DNA of 64,000 nt from Aptenodytes patagonicus (GCF_965638725.1 NC_134953.1:10315001-10379000), one strand, 5' to 3'. Numbered from the stretch's first letter, positions 1-13,500 are shown. Notes: generated by a model not told the origin, from the sequence alone. Made by a program: numbers and translations.

Positions 1-3000
1 TCAGCCAGTAAAATACTATGACTCATTGAGATTCCACCAGATCCCAGAAAACATGAAAAAAGTATCAAGAACTCCTTATCAATACAGGTACAGAACAAAC
101 AAAAGAGGAAGTCAGCTACAATGTGCAAGAATATCCAGGTCACACGTCCAACGAGTTAAATTCACCAAGAATAGCTGTCATCGTAAGAGATCTAAATAAA
201 AATTTCTTGCTCTCATTCCACATATGCTAAGGGTCCTGAGTTACTATTTGACCCATCACTGCTCTAGGACTTCTAGAAAAGAAACACGCATATTCCTATT
301 ACAGCTCTAGCTAAACTACTGAGGCTTGCAACACGGGCAAGTAGTTATGAAGTAACATGTCAAGTGGTAAAATAATTTGAAGTAAAAATAACAATCTGCA
401 GAGTGGACTCCAGATAATTTGAGTGACAGAAATCTAATATCTAGAGTTACACTCACACGTCAATGCAATTTTATCTTTATCCCTTATGAAAACAAGTGCC
501 AAACATCTTCCTAACATGAAGGACTTAATTTTGCTGTACTGAAGTACTGTTATTTCAGAAATTCTTTTTTGTTCTTCATTCTCTTCCCTGACTTGTTTGC
601 ACAGAATTAGGTGGTGGAAAGGCAGCTTTTCACATGCCCGAAGATGGACACCAGTGTCCTATTAAGGACATAGTTACTGACAAGGCAAAAAAGGTCAACA
701 AACAAGATGCTGCAATCTCTACCTTGGTATACCTCAGCAAGCTCTTCTGGTTTTGGTTCATACGTAGGGACAATATACTGCATATAGCTCAGAGATCCTA
801 ATAAAATTCACAGACACAACCATGTAACAACTTAGTAATGGTGCCAGAACTCACAGAGTTCACTACTTCCAAATATGAGGGAAGACTACAAAAGACAATT
901 TTAAATAGCCTTTACTTAGTATAATTTATGAAAAATATAGTGCTCGTTCTGTAAGCGTAGCAAGCTTGGCTTTGCATCTTTTTCTGCACTAAGCTTAGTA
1001 TCAGCTCAGTAATTTCAGTAACTCTATGGAGTATATAATGATCTACTTCAACTGTGCAAAAACACAGTGGCAGCCCGAACAAGTCTCAGCATCCACACAA
1101 GTTACCTACCATATGCTGGTACAATCTGATTAACGGGAGGTAAACCTTCAGAAACTTTTTTCTGTAATTGCCACCCAGGTGGTGGAGGACCAATGTGCAC
1201 CTCAAGTGCAACCACGTATTGGCTACAACCCTCATCACAGCTGGGGACATCTGTTCCAAAGGAGCACAATACGGTCACGCTGCCTGTTCAGAGCATTGGG
1301 CCGTAGAGAAAGTCACGTTAAACCCCTCCATACCAGCAACAAGGCAACGCTACCATTCCGGTCCCCTGCAGAACACTAAACTGGCACGAAGCTTGCGCAG
1401 TTTGACCTGTCCAAGCGTGGACTTCTTCCATGACAATACAACTACTGAAAACTTGGGTCTGTGCGATGCTTTGAGGCTTAATACAAAGACAATTTCCATA
1501 CATCAGTATGGTTTAAAAACTATTCAAGCATAGCAATACTGAGACTATCTCCAGCACAGTACACGCATCATTCTTTCCTGTTACCCAATAGGGCACTCGT
1601 GATGTGGAACACAACCTAATGTTCTCTTTGCACAACCGTAGAAATTAGCATGGTAGCCCTAGGAATAAACTATTTATTCTATAAAACAATTAAGGCTAGA
1701 TTAAGTCAGTATATGAAAGGCTGCAGAACAGGATATGAGGCTGGCAGGTTGTTGATATTCTTTGTAAACCATGAAAAACACTTTGCAGAAAAATGATGGA
1801 GACACAGAGAGGATTACAACTACCAAATCTTATGTGATGATTCAGCAAAATAAATTCAAATCAAGATAGTTTCTTTCAGAAAGCATGCAATTTTACTCCT
1901 TTTCTCAAGTTAAAGTTTGGAGTGAGGCTTTCCAGAATGCAGTTCATTGAACACCAGCACATAGTTCAGGGAAAAAAAGGACCAACATTATCTGTTACTG
2001 GCAGAGCAAAGCTGCAGAAGCAGGAAAATAAATGAGAGGCAGCAAGTAAGACTCAACTGGCGAGTAATATCCCAGGCTTCTAGTCCCCAGTATCCTACAG
2101 ATATTCTATCTATCAAGCACTGTGATAATGTGCAATTTTTGCAGCTCACATCCACGGTCTATTAAACTGTGGATTTCAGCCTCATGCTCTCCTTCGGATA
2201 GAGCAGGTTATTTCTAGTAACATCTCTTCATTTCTCTCTGAATTTTAAGCCTCGCCAAAACGTGGCTACAACTGTACCAGCAGCACAGTCTGAACTACCG
2301 TACAAGCAGTCCTTTTACTGTTACACTTCCTAGATGCACGAGGTTGCTCAGGCACACCACGTCCTGCTTCTGCGACATTTATTTCACCTCTTCAAAATGG
2401 AACCACGAGAACCTCAAAAAGGAATCAGGCTACTCGTCTGCACGCAACTTTGTATGCAAAGAGGTATTTTACATGCACCGAAATGTCTTCTACAGTGTTT
2501 CTCTAAATGACAATTTACAGATACTACACAAATTCCATAATTTTATGTATTAATTTTAAACAAGCTTTACAGTCTCAGGGCTTAACATACTTCAGGTTAA
2601 AAGTCGAACAAAAATGCTTTTCTCAATTATAAATTAGGAATTTTGCTATGCAGTACAGGCTGGGTTTTGTTTACTTTTTCAATGTTTGCCATATATTTGC
2701 ATGCTTACGGAGCACTGATAATTAAATTGAAGCAACATTAAAATTAAAATGCTACCTACTCCCTAGACCATTCCTCTGCAACAAAAACCCCAGGGTATTT
2801 CAGAATATTTTTATGGTTTGTCTGTTTTATCATCAACTCCAACAAGCCTAGCAACAGAAGACGTGAAAGCAAAGGCCAGGCAGGAGTGCGCCAACGCTGC
2901 TTCTGCAGGATCAGCGTATATTGTGATGAGGCCACAAGTATCTCATCTATGCTATCACTTCCGCAAGTAAAAGGCCAACTGTCAAAAAATGGTGCAATTA

Positions 3001-5911
3001 TCAGAATACAGGCAAAAAAGCAGGTACGTGACACACTCCAAAGCATGAAAATAAGTTAAAGAATCGGCAGACAAGTTTTCAGTTAGTTTCTGATAAATTG
3101 TTCTGTTGTGGTCTGAAGTTACGCTGCTGCACTGTCCTTTGATAACGAAGATTTTAAATGCTGTGTCAAATCGCAATTTCTCTTCACTTACTACTGATTT
3201 TAAATACCGAAGTCTTTATCTTATAATTGTATTTATACTATTCTTCCCCTAAAGAAATGCAGACACCATTTTTAAAGACTAATTCAAATTTAAGATAAAA
3301 GATTTAGCTGTTGATCCAATGAAGCTATCCATACCTAGTATCTTCAGAAACACTAATACTTATAGTCCTAGAGCTTCATGCAGAGTCCTCTTGCGATTAC
3401 CTTTTATAATATTTGCTTATGCAGTCCTACAGTTATAAAATAAAGGACAGATATAAAACATTAACAGCCAATTTATATTAATGCAAAAATATTTATTATA
3501 GCACACGTGTATTATTTTATAAATATTGTATACTATTATGCATTATAGTGGCAGTAAAGGAATTAAAAAATTAACCTGTTAACATGGAGCATTAAACACT
3601 TAAGCCAGTACTTCTAAATGTTCAGCATACCCAATACAGATAAAGCCCCGTACATCGGCAGTTAAAAGCAAACTGTGGCAAGATGTAACGACACACGCTC
3701 ACCCAGACAAGACCAAGTGCTTGGGCACAAGAAGTTGCACACTGAAGCATTAATAAGGAAATGGCAGTGCATAATGGTGTGCATTCCTACCAACAGGACT
3801 CAAGTCTTAAAGTTAGTGAAAATTTACATTTTGAAGTTACCAAGTCCTGAATTGGTATACTACTATCTCCCCCCCACTTCCCCAAAAGCGAGCAGAGCCT
3901 CCAAAATGTACTAAAGCACTTTGTTTATAGAAAGATTAATTCAAAACCGAAATTCATTAAAATGCAGTATTTAGGGAACATTTCCTTCAGTTCTTAATCT
4001 CAAAATCAGTCTACTATTACAAAACCCTGTTCATGTTTCATTCATACTAATAATACTTCCACTCCAATCTCCTGCACAGTATTAAAGTATCAAAATATCT
4101 AAGCGAGGAGACAGCCTTCCAAAAAAAGGTAACTGTCTTCCTACACCAGCTATTCCTAACCTATCATGTGATGTTACTAAACTGGACATCATGTGAACTA
4201 GAATACTAAACCAAGAGACAGAGTTATAATCTTGAAGAGTTGAGTAATTTAGATGAAAAAAAAGACAAGCCTTCAAAAGGAATTTGTGATTTCCACTGGT
4301 AATTGTTTAGGTAATCATTCAGAAGATCTAAAAACCATCAGAAGAATTCTCTTTTGAAGGGAGAGCTCAAAAATCAATAAATTCAATGACAGCTTTATGA
4401 AACACCTTTTTCCCCCAGAAGACTACCGATATTAAATTAATAATTAGAAATCCCTCAAGTCAAACAGCCTTTAAAATAAACACAGTGCTATGCTGAAAAC
4501 CATCTCACCTCAGCAGAAACCTAACACTAAAACACAGGATCAGCAACAAAACCGGGACCTAAGGTAGTTCAAAGAGTATCTTCTCCTTGAAAGTACTCAA
4601 TATTAGCTTAACTTCTCTGTCGTTGACTGCAGCACTGCGAAATCCCATGAGCTTTTAAAAAAATAAAGGCAATCCTAAACAGTTTTCAAGTCTCATAAAT
4701 GCATGGAATTAGGCAACTAATTAACTGTTGCTTATACAAAAAACTATCGATGCTATTTATCTGTTTTATTAAAAACACTGATTAAGCTTACCATACCGTA
4801 CCACACCCACAGAAAGCGATGTTAAGAAACTGAGCAAGTGTTCACCAGCCGGGCTGCTCAAGAGCACAAAAGTTCTGACAGACAGACCGTGTGTTTAACC
4901 ACGGCCACGCTCTAACCCGCTCCGCTCGTGAGGAAACAGGGATGGTTTCCAGCAAAGTCTCATTCCAAAATCACATCTCAGCTCAGACTTCCACCCTCCC
5001 ACACCAAAAGCCGTGGGAAACAACACTCCGATGCAAAATCAGAAACTGAGGAAGCGCTGGTAGTTACTTCCTAGAGATTCTTTTCGGGTGATATTGCAAG
5101 CACTGTAGAAAAACTATCCTCGCGCCAACAGGTGAGCGCTCAAGTCAGCGGTATTTTACGCACCCATTTTCCTTAGGGGTCCGTGTCAAGTGTTCCAGGC
5201 CCGAGAGCCCCCCGCCCCGCTCCTACTCCTCAGCCTAGACCCAGGACGCGTCTCCCTCTCCCAGAAGCGAGCTGTCAGGCCGCAGCGCGTTCCCACCGGG
5301 CTGTCACCGCGCAGGACCGCGCTCCGCCTTGTGCTTTTGTCCTGAAGCAACCGCAAACATCCTCCCGGAAGAAACGACTATTCCCGCAGAGCGCAAGTCA
5401 AACAAAGCACCTCGTACCTGCCGAGGCTTTTATCTGCTCCAGGAAAAGGTGGGACGCGGGAGTTAGCACGGCGCTACAGCACCCGGCCGCGGGGCTGCCA
5501 CGCTAGCGGCTAACGCAAGGATGTCCGAACCGGATCGGAAGACTCCGGTGGCCCTTTCCCGAGCACCTGAGCGTCCCGCTCGCACCGAATTAGGCAGAGC
5601 AGGACCCGATCCCCTAGAAACTCGGCTCGCGCGGCCAAAATAACCCGAGCAGCGGAGAAGACGAGAAGGAAGCCCCGCGGGGCGGGAGCCACCCGCTCGC
5701 CGCCAGGGCCGCCGCCGCCGCCCGCCGCGCCCGCCCCCCCCCCCCAGGCCGCGGCCCCGTCGCTCCCCGCTCCGCCCCGCCCGCCGGGCCGCGCTCTCCG
5801 GGCCGCTGCGGGCGCCGCCGCCCCTCGGCGGCAGCAGGGCCGCGGGCGGGGAGACCGGGGCTGCGGCCCGAGCGCCGCGGCGCCCCCAGGGGAGGCCGGG
5901 ACCCGCCTCAC
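1..5911 (-). other. TM9SF3: TM9SF3 intron 1 (partial)
   Basis: AT-rich sequence downstream of the exon 1 donor. I looked on the minus strand for the conserved TM9SF3 exon 2 and following segments and did not find them, so this appears to be one intron that continues past the left edge. No full-length transposon is recognisable. The only coding-like signals are the small open segments at 550-1250, listed separately. Confidence 0.65.
550..1250 (-). other. Exon-like open segments inside TM9SF3 intron 1, unidentified
   Basis: Three minus-strand open segments carry splice-like borders and compatible phases: 1110-1250 (acceptor GGAACAG, donor ATG|GTAGGT, contains GPPPPGWQLQKK), 723-797 (acceptor TTATTAG, donor CAAG|GTAGAG, contains YIVPTYEPKPEELAEVYQ) and 550-587 (acceptor GTCAG, ends KKEFLK then TAA). 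Joined, they stay open to a stop codon. I recognise no protein family, no start exon was found, and the plus strand is also open over part of 1168-1533, so this may be chance. Confidence 0.2.
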
Positions 5912-6330
5912 CGTGTGCTCGTGCTCGTCGGCGCGGGCGCGCAGCGGCAGGCACGGGAGGAGGAGGAGCAGCGCGGCGGCCGCGCAGAGCTGCAGCCCGG
6001 GCGCCGCCATCTCGGGCCTCGGCGTCCCCGCGCACGCAGCAGGCCCCGCCGCGGAACCGGCCCGCGCCCCGCCGCCAACGCCGATCTGCGACGCTACTTC
6101 CGCTCCGCCCGGCCACGTCATCCGGCCGCACGCCGGAAGCGCGGCGCTTACGGCGGCCGCCAGGAGCCAGGCCGAGCGCCGGAGCGCTGCGCGGCGCCCG
6201 GCCGCCGCCCCGGGGGGAAGGGGGGGGGGGGGGCCGGCGATCCCGTTTTCTGCGGCGCTGGCACAAGCGGAGGAAAGCCGTGAGCGCTGAGCGCGGGCAG
6301 CCGCACCTGGCTGAGGGGCAGGTACCGAGG
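5640..6330 (-). promoter_or_regulatory. TM9SF3: CpG-island promoter and 5'UTR of TM9SF3
   Basis: GC- and CpG-dense stretch centred on TM9SF3 exon 1. Upstream of the start codon lie an ETS-type core (ACTTCCG near 6091), a CRE/E-box-like CACGTCA near 6115, and a second ETS core (CCGGAAGC near 6133). There is no TATA box, as expected for a housekeeping gene. The transcription start is inferred to lie around 6050-6180. Confidence 0.7.
5912..6010 (-). CDS. TM9SF3: TM9SF3, coding exon 1 (signal peptide exon)
   Basis: TM9SF3 is a nonaspanin: a nine-pass membrane protein of the Golgi and endosomal system, thought to act in membrane-protein sorting. This exon encodes 33 residues: a start Met, a hydrophobic Ala/Leu-rich signal peptide, and the mature N-terminus ADEHEHT. 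That heptapeptide matches the mature start of vertebrate TM9SF3 as I know it. Signal peptidase cleavage is expected after the Ala-Arg-Ala that precedes Asp28. The exon ends in phase 0 at an ACG|GTGAGG donor (5911-5906). The start at 6008-6010 was chosen because it places the hydrophobic core directly after the Met; an in-frame ATG at 6119-6121 would add 37 residues. The remaining exons lie beyond the left edge, since none of the conserved lumenal or membrane segments was found in 1-5911. The next gene upstream is PIK3AP1, also on the minus strand. Confidence 0.9.
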
Positions 6331-7079
6331 CGGCAAAGCTGCGCCCAGCCGTAACAAATGGTAACTTTTCTGTCAGCGCCGGCTAGGACAAAGCCCGCAG
6401 ACCTGCGTGTGGACTTGGAACCGGCTCAAAGCTACGAGTCCGAAGTAAAAAAAAAAAAAAACAAACAACAAAACCCAACCAAACCAACCCCCCGAGCCAA
6501 AAAGCTCACGGTAATAAGCATTCATTGATCCGACAATTTTTAAACTGAACAAATACAGAAATGATTTTCAGAGACTATCAGGCATAGTATTTATTAAAAA
6601 AAAAAAAAAAAATCAGGGGCCACACCATCTTCTCAAATACTGCAGAAACCAACAAACAAATAGTGAGGGACGCGAGCTGAACGCAGGAGCCGCGCCGTGC
6701 TGTTACATGCCATCCATGCTTTGCAGGAACGATGCGAGAACAGATTTCCCTGTTTACCACTGACCACCATACCTATACTAAAAGCTTTTCCCCTTCTGGT
6801 CTTACACTTTTAATCTACCTTCCCTGAACATGTTTCAGCAAGCTACGTTTATATGAAGCCTTTTCCAGGTAGTACGTTCGCAATCTCCTGCCTATTTCAG
6901 TAGAAGCAAGGTCCCTGTAGAGAGAGATACTTGTCAGAACCCATTCAATACCCCTGTTTATATTAAAAAAAAAAAAAAAGAAAAACCTAGACAGCTTTGA
7001 TAACACCATATGTTTCTTTCTAGTCGTTGCATTTCAGCCCAAAACAGAGTAGCTTACCCTTGGGAGACAGAGAGAGGAG
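6331..7079. other. Intergenic gap between TM9SF3 promoter and PIK3AP1 3' end
   Basis: About 0.75 kb with no coding sequence seen. It contains three long adenine runs on the plus strand (about 6447-6460, 6596-6612 and 6964-6979). These could be tails of decayed retroposons or simple slippage tracts. I see no recognisable repeat body attached to any of them. Confidence 0.6.
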
Positions 7080-10000
7080 GCTTCAGCATCTTCAGTTTAT
7101 TCAATACTTAAGCCTCTCAGTCAACAACCGGGCCAGCCAGAGCCATCTGCTGCAGCGGGTTTTGTGAGGCACGCTGTACAAAGAGCAAACGCTTTCCCCG
7201 GGCCAGCCAGCTGCCACCTGAGCTTGGTGAATTGGTCGATGCCCCTACAGGTGGCCAGGCCATTTCCTTTTTACCAGCAATTTTATGATCTGTTCAGCCC
7301 TTGAGCTCTAACGTTCGACAGAAACACGCTTCATTCCCACTCTCCCCCCCCAAGCATATTCTTGAGTAACCAACCATCTGGTTGCATGCACTTTTCTTCT
7401 CTGGTCTCTTCTGAGCTTCAGTTCCAGCGCACTTCTCATCTTGGGTGGAAGCAATACGCACCACACGCTCACCAGCACAACTGGAGTCTACACATACAAG
7501 GACTCCATACACCGAGCCGTAAGAGGATTAAAGCAACTAAATGAAACCGAACCAACGTGGAACACACGTTTTGGCAGCTGAGAAGGTGCATGTCCCGCTG
7601 GCCTGCAAGAGACATGAAAAGTCATGCCTGCGTCCCAATTGTTCATCTGCATTTAACAGTGAAGCCATTTTAGTGCTGTTCCTTTTCTCCTTGATAGGGT
7701 GATAGTTTTGCTGTGATTGCTGATCAGTGAGACCCCTAACTAATCCAGGAGGAGTTACAAAGAGAAAGGGAGAAGGGAATGCCTGAGACTACAGCTGCAT
7801 CTTCGATTTGCCCCCTTACGCGGTGCAGAAGGGGCCTCAACAGAGTGCATTTATAATATTACTCAGCCCTACCTGTCCCAGCTCACCTCTCCTCCAAACC
7901 AGAGCCCCACTACCATTTGTTTTTGTATGATAGGTCAGGTCCGACTAAGGAAGTATCTAAGCTGCAAACAGGAGAGGGACTGAAAGGCTACTTATGAGCT
8001 ACTTTTCAGCAATTCAGATATAAACCATCTCACTGCAGTACTAGCAATAAAAATCCAGTTCACAGACATGTTATTAGGATTGTGCAAAGGCAAACGCTCA
8101 GATACAGCTCAGATAAATCCCTCCCACAGAAGACATTTGGCTATCGCATGCAGGGGGTGCAGAATTAAAAATGAGCTATGGAAGACAGATCCCTGGGCTG
8201 CTTCAGTCCAACAGCTTTGAAAGGAAATCTTCTGCATGACACTTTCATATTTTGCTCTTCCCTTCCCGCCTTGTTACAGTTTTCCCCACATCCTACATTT
8301 CTACCTTATGTTGTGCCTGGCAGATGTGGGAGCAGATTAATTTCTCTTATTACAGCACAGCTCCAAGCTCTGGAGCACAGCTGCAGCCAGCACTAAGGAG
8401 ATGGGGAACTTTTGAGTAAAACCAGGGAGCTGTGTGCAAACCAAAGCATGTGTGACAGCTGAAGACAAGCTGTTGAATTTCCTCTTTTAGTTTCTTTCTT
8501 TTATCCCTGTTTCCTTTGCTTATCCATGCTACCATTTTCCTCATTTCAGCACCAAAACCTCCTTCCCTGCTTCCAATTTGACCGAACAGTGCTGGGAACT
8601 TTGTTCTGTTCCAAGAAGAGCACAGGAAGGCAGCTCCCACCTCACCATTCCCCTGGCTACTGTGAACAAAGAGCAAACTGTCAGTGAGAGCCTGTAGTGT
8701 CAGAGTTACTGGAGAAGGCACTGAGGTCCTTTAAAAAAAGAAAAAAAAAAAAGGTCACCTCTAGCTATAAGGCCTGCAGCACAACACCTGCATCCCTCTA
8801 TCATCAAAAGGAGAGGCTATATGAACTGCACTTGGAGACATACCCTATGAATTTCATGAGTAGATGATATTTAGCTTATGCTTATACCCCTGAGAGCAGC
8901 ACAGGCTTTTCTCCACCTTCACTCAGTGCTGGCTGAGTCACAGTTGCCATCTGTCACTCCTGCAGCTCCACACATTGGCTTTGCCACCCTGCAAGAGAAA
9001 GGAGCTACAACTCTATCACCTGCTCTCTTACAGATTAAGGGGAGCTTACATGACTGGACAGAAGCTTTACATGTCCTACCTGTACCTGAGGGATCACCTA
9101 ATACAGACATGTCTATGTCTTTCTCAGGGCTGGAAGAGGGGGAGTGGCTTGAAAACCAATGCTTAATTCTCTACCCTGAATGTTATCTTGCAGAATTCCC
9201 ATCTGCGTCACTCGTGGACAATCAGAGTTCTATACTTGTCCCCCAAGGGCCGGGATATGCACAGAAGATTGCAAGGCCTGGAAGAAAAAAAAAATTTAAA
9301 AAACCAAACAAAAACCCTCACTTCCATCATTTGAGTCCCTTGAGATGAGGAATCAAAATTAATTTCTGCTTTACATGCTTTCTGCATTTGGAACACAGAG
9401 AGCCAAACCAGGAAGCTCTCCTTAAGTTTGTAAGCCTTCAGGCAGAAAAAAGGCTGGACACAGCTGTTGCAGATTCACATCGCGAGAAAGGAAGAGTAGA
9501 GCAAGCAGAGTCCAGCCCCCAAGCTGCCTGTTTCCACTGCAGCAGGCTAACTACATGGCTGGTATTTGTGAGGTGTGTGCATTTAGAATTGGAGACTCGC
9601 TATACTATTCCAGAGCATGAAGTGAAACGCCTTCATATTGCTTCTACGATGAACACATGTAAGAGATACAGAACACAGCATTGCTGCCAATTCCTTCCTC
9701 TAATTTGAGAGGTCAGTCGTGATTTCAAGTAACAACATACCCACCCCCTCCCCAAAAAAGGTTTAAGTACAGTTGTTTTGTGATACAGCAGGTCCCTTAC
9801 CAGCTGCCTTGGGAATTTTCATGGTAAAAGTAGCACACACAACACCCTGTTAATGTCTGTTCTCTTCAGGGAGGGAAGGGGAAAGGGAAAGGCGTTTTCA
9901 AGGCTGTATGCAAAATACATTCTTGAATAAAGACAACTTCTCATCCTCCTATGGTTTAATGATCGCTGGAGGGAGATTCTACACCTTCTGAAAGGTCAGT

Positions 10001-10513
10001 ATGTCCGTACCCAAAATGTTACACCAAGCAGCAGCACATTCACCTGCTCCTGCTGTAATGAGTGTTCTTCAAACAAAGTCTTCGAACAACTTATTTTCTT
10101 TACTGTTTCAAGCATGTTTTCCAGTCAAGCCCTTGTAGGTTGTATCGGGGGTTTTGGTAACAATGCTTCTCAGGATTTAGTTTCTAAAAAGACAATGTGT
10201 TCTTTCTTGGTCAAAGGGAAACTTAATGTTGGTGCAGGGCTGCCAAGACACACATCAGCGTTCTCCTTCCCAACCACGATACGTTTTCTTGAAGTCCCAA
10301 AGCAAAATTCTTCCAAGCAAAAAAGTTATAGAAGGCCCAGAATTCTCAGTGAAAATCATGGGAAAAGATTTTTTCTTTTCCAGAGCTTTAGGGAGGAGGA
10401 AGGGGAAGAAAACATTTGGCTCCCACTTATAAATAATTTAAGACAAGCCACGAATATCTGTACAAACACACATACAAACAGCAAACTCTCATATTCCACA
10501 GATGTTGAGAGAT
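7080..10513 (-). other. PIK3AP1: PIK3AP1 3' untranslated region (inferred extent)
   Basis: Sequence downstream of the stop codon at 10514-10516, up to the first canonical AATAAA. It would be about 3.4 kb if that signal is used, or about 0.6 kb if the ATTAAA at 9955-9960 is used. Open frames on the plus strand here (for example 8878-9348 and 10114-10608) lack splice support or any recognised family and are treated as chance. Confidence 0.4.
7096..7101 (-). terminator. PIK3AP1: Candidate polyadenylation signal of PIK3AP1
   Basis: TTTATT on the plus strand reads AATAAA on the minus strand. It is the first canonical hexamer I find downstream of the PIK3AP1 stop codon, and a pyrimidine-rich tract (CTCTCTCTGTCTCCC on the minus strand) follows within 30 bases. 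An ATTAAA variant at 9955-9960 could serve a shorter 3'UTR. Confidence 0.4.
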
Positions 10514-10568
10514 TCAGCGACCTCTTGGGGGCACAGGTGGAGGATAAAAGCCGTCACAGCTTACAGGC
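10514..10568 (-). CDS. PIK3AP1: PIK3AP1 exon 17, C-terminus and stop
   Basis: 55 nt including TGA at 10514-10516. Acceptor TTTTTATAG completes an Arg codon, then [17 protein letters not shown] and stop. The final PPPVPPRGR is the conserved C-terminal SH3-binding motif of BCAP. The exon continues as 3'UTR. Confidence 0.93.
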
Positions 10569-13500
10569 CTATAAAAAGACAGAGAATACAAATGCATTAA
10601 AAAAGTAGTAGAGAATAGGCTTCTGGAACAACACATTGCATGCAATAACATCATAGCTAAGAATACTGTACAAGCAATAGTCATACAAGAAGAAAAACAG
10701 GCTACCAGTGATTCAGCTACAGAGCAGATGCCAAGGTGCCAGAGCCCTGTTTCTGTCCAAGTTATTTTTTCTGCTCTTCAGCTGTAGTAATTCTACTATT
10801 ACTGCAAAGAGATGCTATAATACTTGGTTGGAGTAAAACTTTGATAGTATAGTAGCTTTCTCCTGAAAATTAGATGAAGAGCAATAGGAAGAGATCAAAA
10901 GATTCAAAATCTTTTTTTCAAACTAACTACAGAGAAATTCCAGCTATATTCTTGCCAGAGCCAAGTCAACATACAGAACTTACTGCACCCACACGTTAGT
11001 AATGACTATTTTAACAGTTTGAGAATTTTATTAGCATCTGTACTTAGATAAGCCTCTGGGGCCTAGAGTTCATAGACTTGCACTGGTTGGACTAAAGGAA
11101 TGTTTACAAGTTTCTTAAGTTCGTGGTGGTCTGATCAAATCAAGGCAAAACCGCTCAACACCTTTTCTAAAACCAGTGCAGTTCTTACTTTGAGGCCAAT
11201 CATACATGTAAACAAGCGTGCTTTGGAGAGGTCTGAAATCTGTAAAGTCCGAGGGCATGCCAAAAGGGAATTCCCTCTGCTCTACACTTTGTATGTTCCA
11301 AGACGATCTTCTCAGGAGGATCAGGTGCTAAATCTCTGCCAGGGGCAGGATGCTACTCCACCCGGGTCAGTCTTATTACGGCAAGCGTTGTGTGCTTCAA
11401 GAGTGCTGCCCCTTGCAGTGTGTGAACCGCAGTAACGGCATTGTAACAGGCATGTTACCAACTAGGAAACCAATTCCACCAAGTATTACAGATGAGAAAC
11501 AAGGACCTAACAGTGTGTGTTTATAGGTAATAGTCTGGTAGATTTCGTTGAAAGACACATTCGCTTCCTGCCTCGCTTTCTGCCCAAGGCTTCCATATTG
11601 ATTCACTGAAAGCTCATGTTTGAGCTGCATTTTAGCTTTACCTGCTTGCACCTCGAGGAGGCACTCTGGGAGGCCTTTCTGGGAAAGGCAGCCTCTCTGC
11701 TTGGTGGGCAACTGGGCTGCGGCTTCTAGTTGTTTCTGGGGCTTCATTGTCCTACAAAATGAAGAAAAGAGGTTACGGACCAGCAGAATTTGGTTCTTGT
11801 TAGCGTCGCAACAGAAGTGGCTACATTTTGCCATTTCTGCAAATGCAATGCCATCCCTGAGCTCCTCTTCTTTTGCATGAAAACAAAGCCATGTACTTAA
11901 GAACAGTGGACCAGTATATAGCAGAGGTGAGAGCTTACCTCACTGTCCCCTTCCATCCCACTGCTGACACTCAATATGCTCCGAGTGCTGGAGCGGTTAC
12001 TTGCACTACCTGGAGTGAGTAAGCAAGAGAAAACAAACTGATGATTAAATCCTTGTGATTTAACTGCAAATCACTAACTCAGGACTCCTTCTAACCTCAT
12101 GCTTACCTCTTGCACACATCATTTAATGCTTGTTTAGATTAATTTATTTCCACTGTTATTTTTCACACGTTCAGGATCCAAACAATGGCATTTCATACAA
12201 TACAGACCACAGGGCCAAACCATTCAGTTTTGCTTGCTTTCTAGCAGATTTCTGCCCTATCTAGGTCCAGGCTTCCAGTTAAATACTCACAACCATAATC
12301 TAACTGAAAGGATCCAGTGCCACTATCAGCTGGCAAGTCAGGTAAATATTTTCACAAATGTTACACACCCAACATTTATGTATATTTAAATTATCAGTCC
12401 CCATGTCCTTAACAACTGCGTGGAGGTAGATGGCTCTGAGCACTGTCACATATTCATTCCTGGAATAAGTGACTGCTTGAGAGGTTATTGTTCCCAATAG
12501 CTGTTCACCACCTCCTCTCACAACAATCCTTACTCATCACAGGAATGTTTCCTAGTCTATTTCAGAGCTAAAAATGACAAGTTCGTTCAAACAACCTTCA
12601 GCAACCATTTATGCAAACCCATTTAACTTGCACGGACTCAGAGTAGGGAATGTTTTTGCAGTCAGTCATGCCATCTCTGAAGGGGACAGCAACTCACAAA
12701 CATATCCTACACTGCTATGGCCGGTTTCAGTCATAAATACATAATGTTCTATAGGGCTGTGCAACACTGGGACACTAATGTTCAGAAACCTATACACTGA
12801 AGTGGAGGCTAGAGAGGTTTTCTCATAAGATGCAGTCCCTCCCTAGCCTTGGTGAGGTAACTCTCATTACCAGCTAGTAGAAACAGCAGCACTTAAGAGT
12901 GCTAAATACTGTGTTAGGGTCCGTTCTCACAATCACACCATGGGAAAGAGAGCCAAGCTGCACACAGTGAACTCTGCAGGCTCGTTAACATTTCTCTCAC
13001 AACTGCTTATATGCAAGTTACTGGCTCAGACAGCTGCCTCTGGCACCTACTCTGGATGTGTGCCAGCTGTATCTTGCCAAGAGCCACAAAGGTAGTAACC
13101 TCACTGGGACTCAGTTTTCCTTTCAGAGAACCAAAATGATCTTAATGATTTCTGCAAGAATTGCTCAGTCTGAAGTAACAGCAAGAATGCAGGGATTTAA
13201 TTTGCACAAATTAAACCTAATAAAAACCAAAGATAATAAAAATGGACAGACTGTCCAAGTCACTCAAGAGGTCCCACAGTTACCAATGAAAAATGCTGTC
13301 CTTTATCTACAACAATTGAGGAAACAACATGTAGAGACCAGTTCCCAGCCTGCAATATAACTATGCCCTTCAGACCAGAGGAGCACACTGCCTGCTGAGA
13401 GTCACAGCAAGGGAGCATCCTTTTTTCCAAGAGAGCAGCTGCCATCTACTTTTAAGAACTGAAGATGGGTGATATGCCTTCCCTGAGAAGGCTCAAGGGA

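Noticed and set aside
2756-3046. Minus-strand frame of 96 codons, and an alternative frame reading LITIYADPAEAALAHSC
   Set aside because: Protein-like in look but without a matching splice acceptor and donor pair or any known family; not TM9SF3.
5463-6290. Long open frames of 120-270 codons around the TM9SF3 CpG island
   Set aside because: Arg/Ala/Pro/Gly-rich products typical of GC-rich DNA. Only the 5912-6010 exon has a recognisable protein and splice donor.
8878-9348. 156-codon plus-strand open frame
   Set aside because: Lies in the inferred PIK3AP1 3'UTR on the other strand, with shadow frames in parallel; composition is not protein-like at the Lys-rich end.
10114-10608. 164-codon plus-strand open frame
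   Set aside because: Antisense to PIK3AP1 exon 17 and its 3'UTR; no recognisable product.
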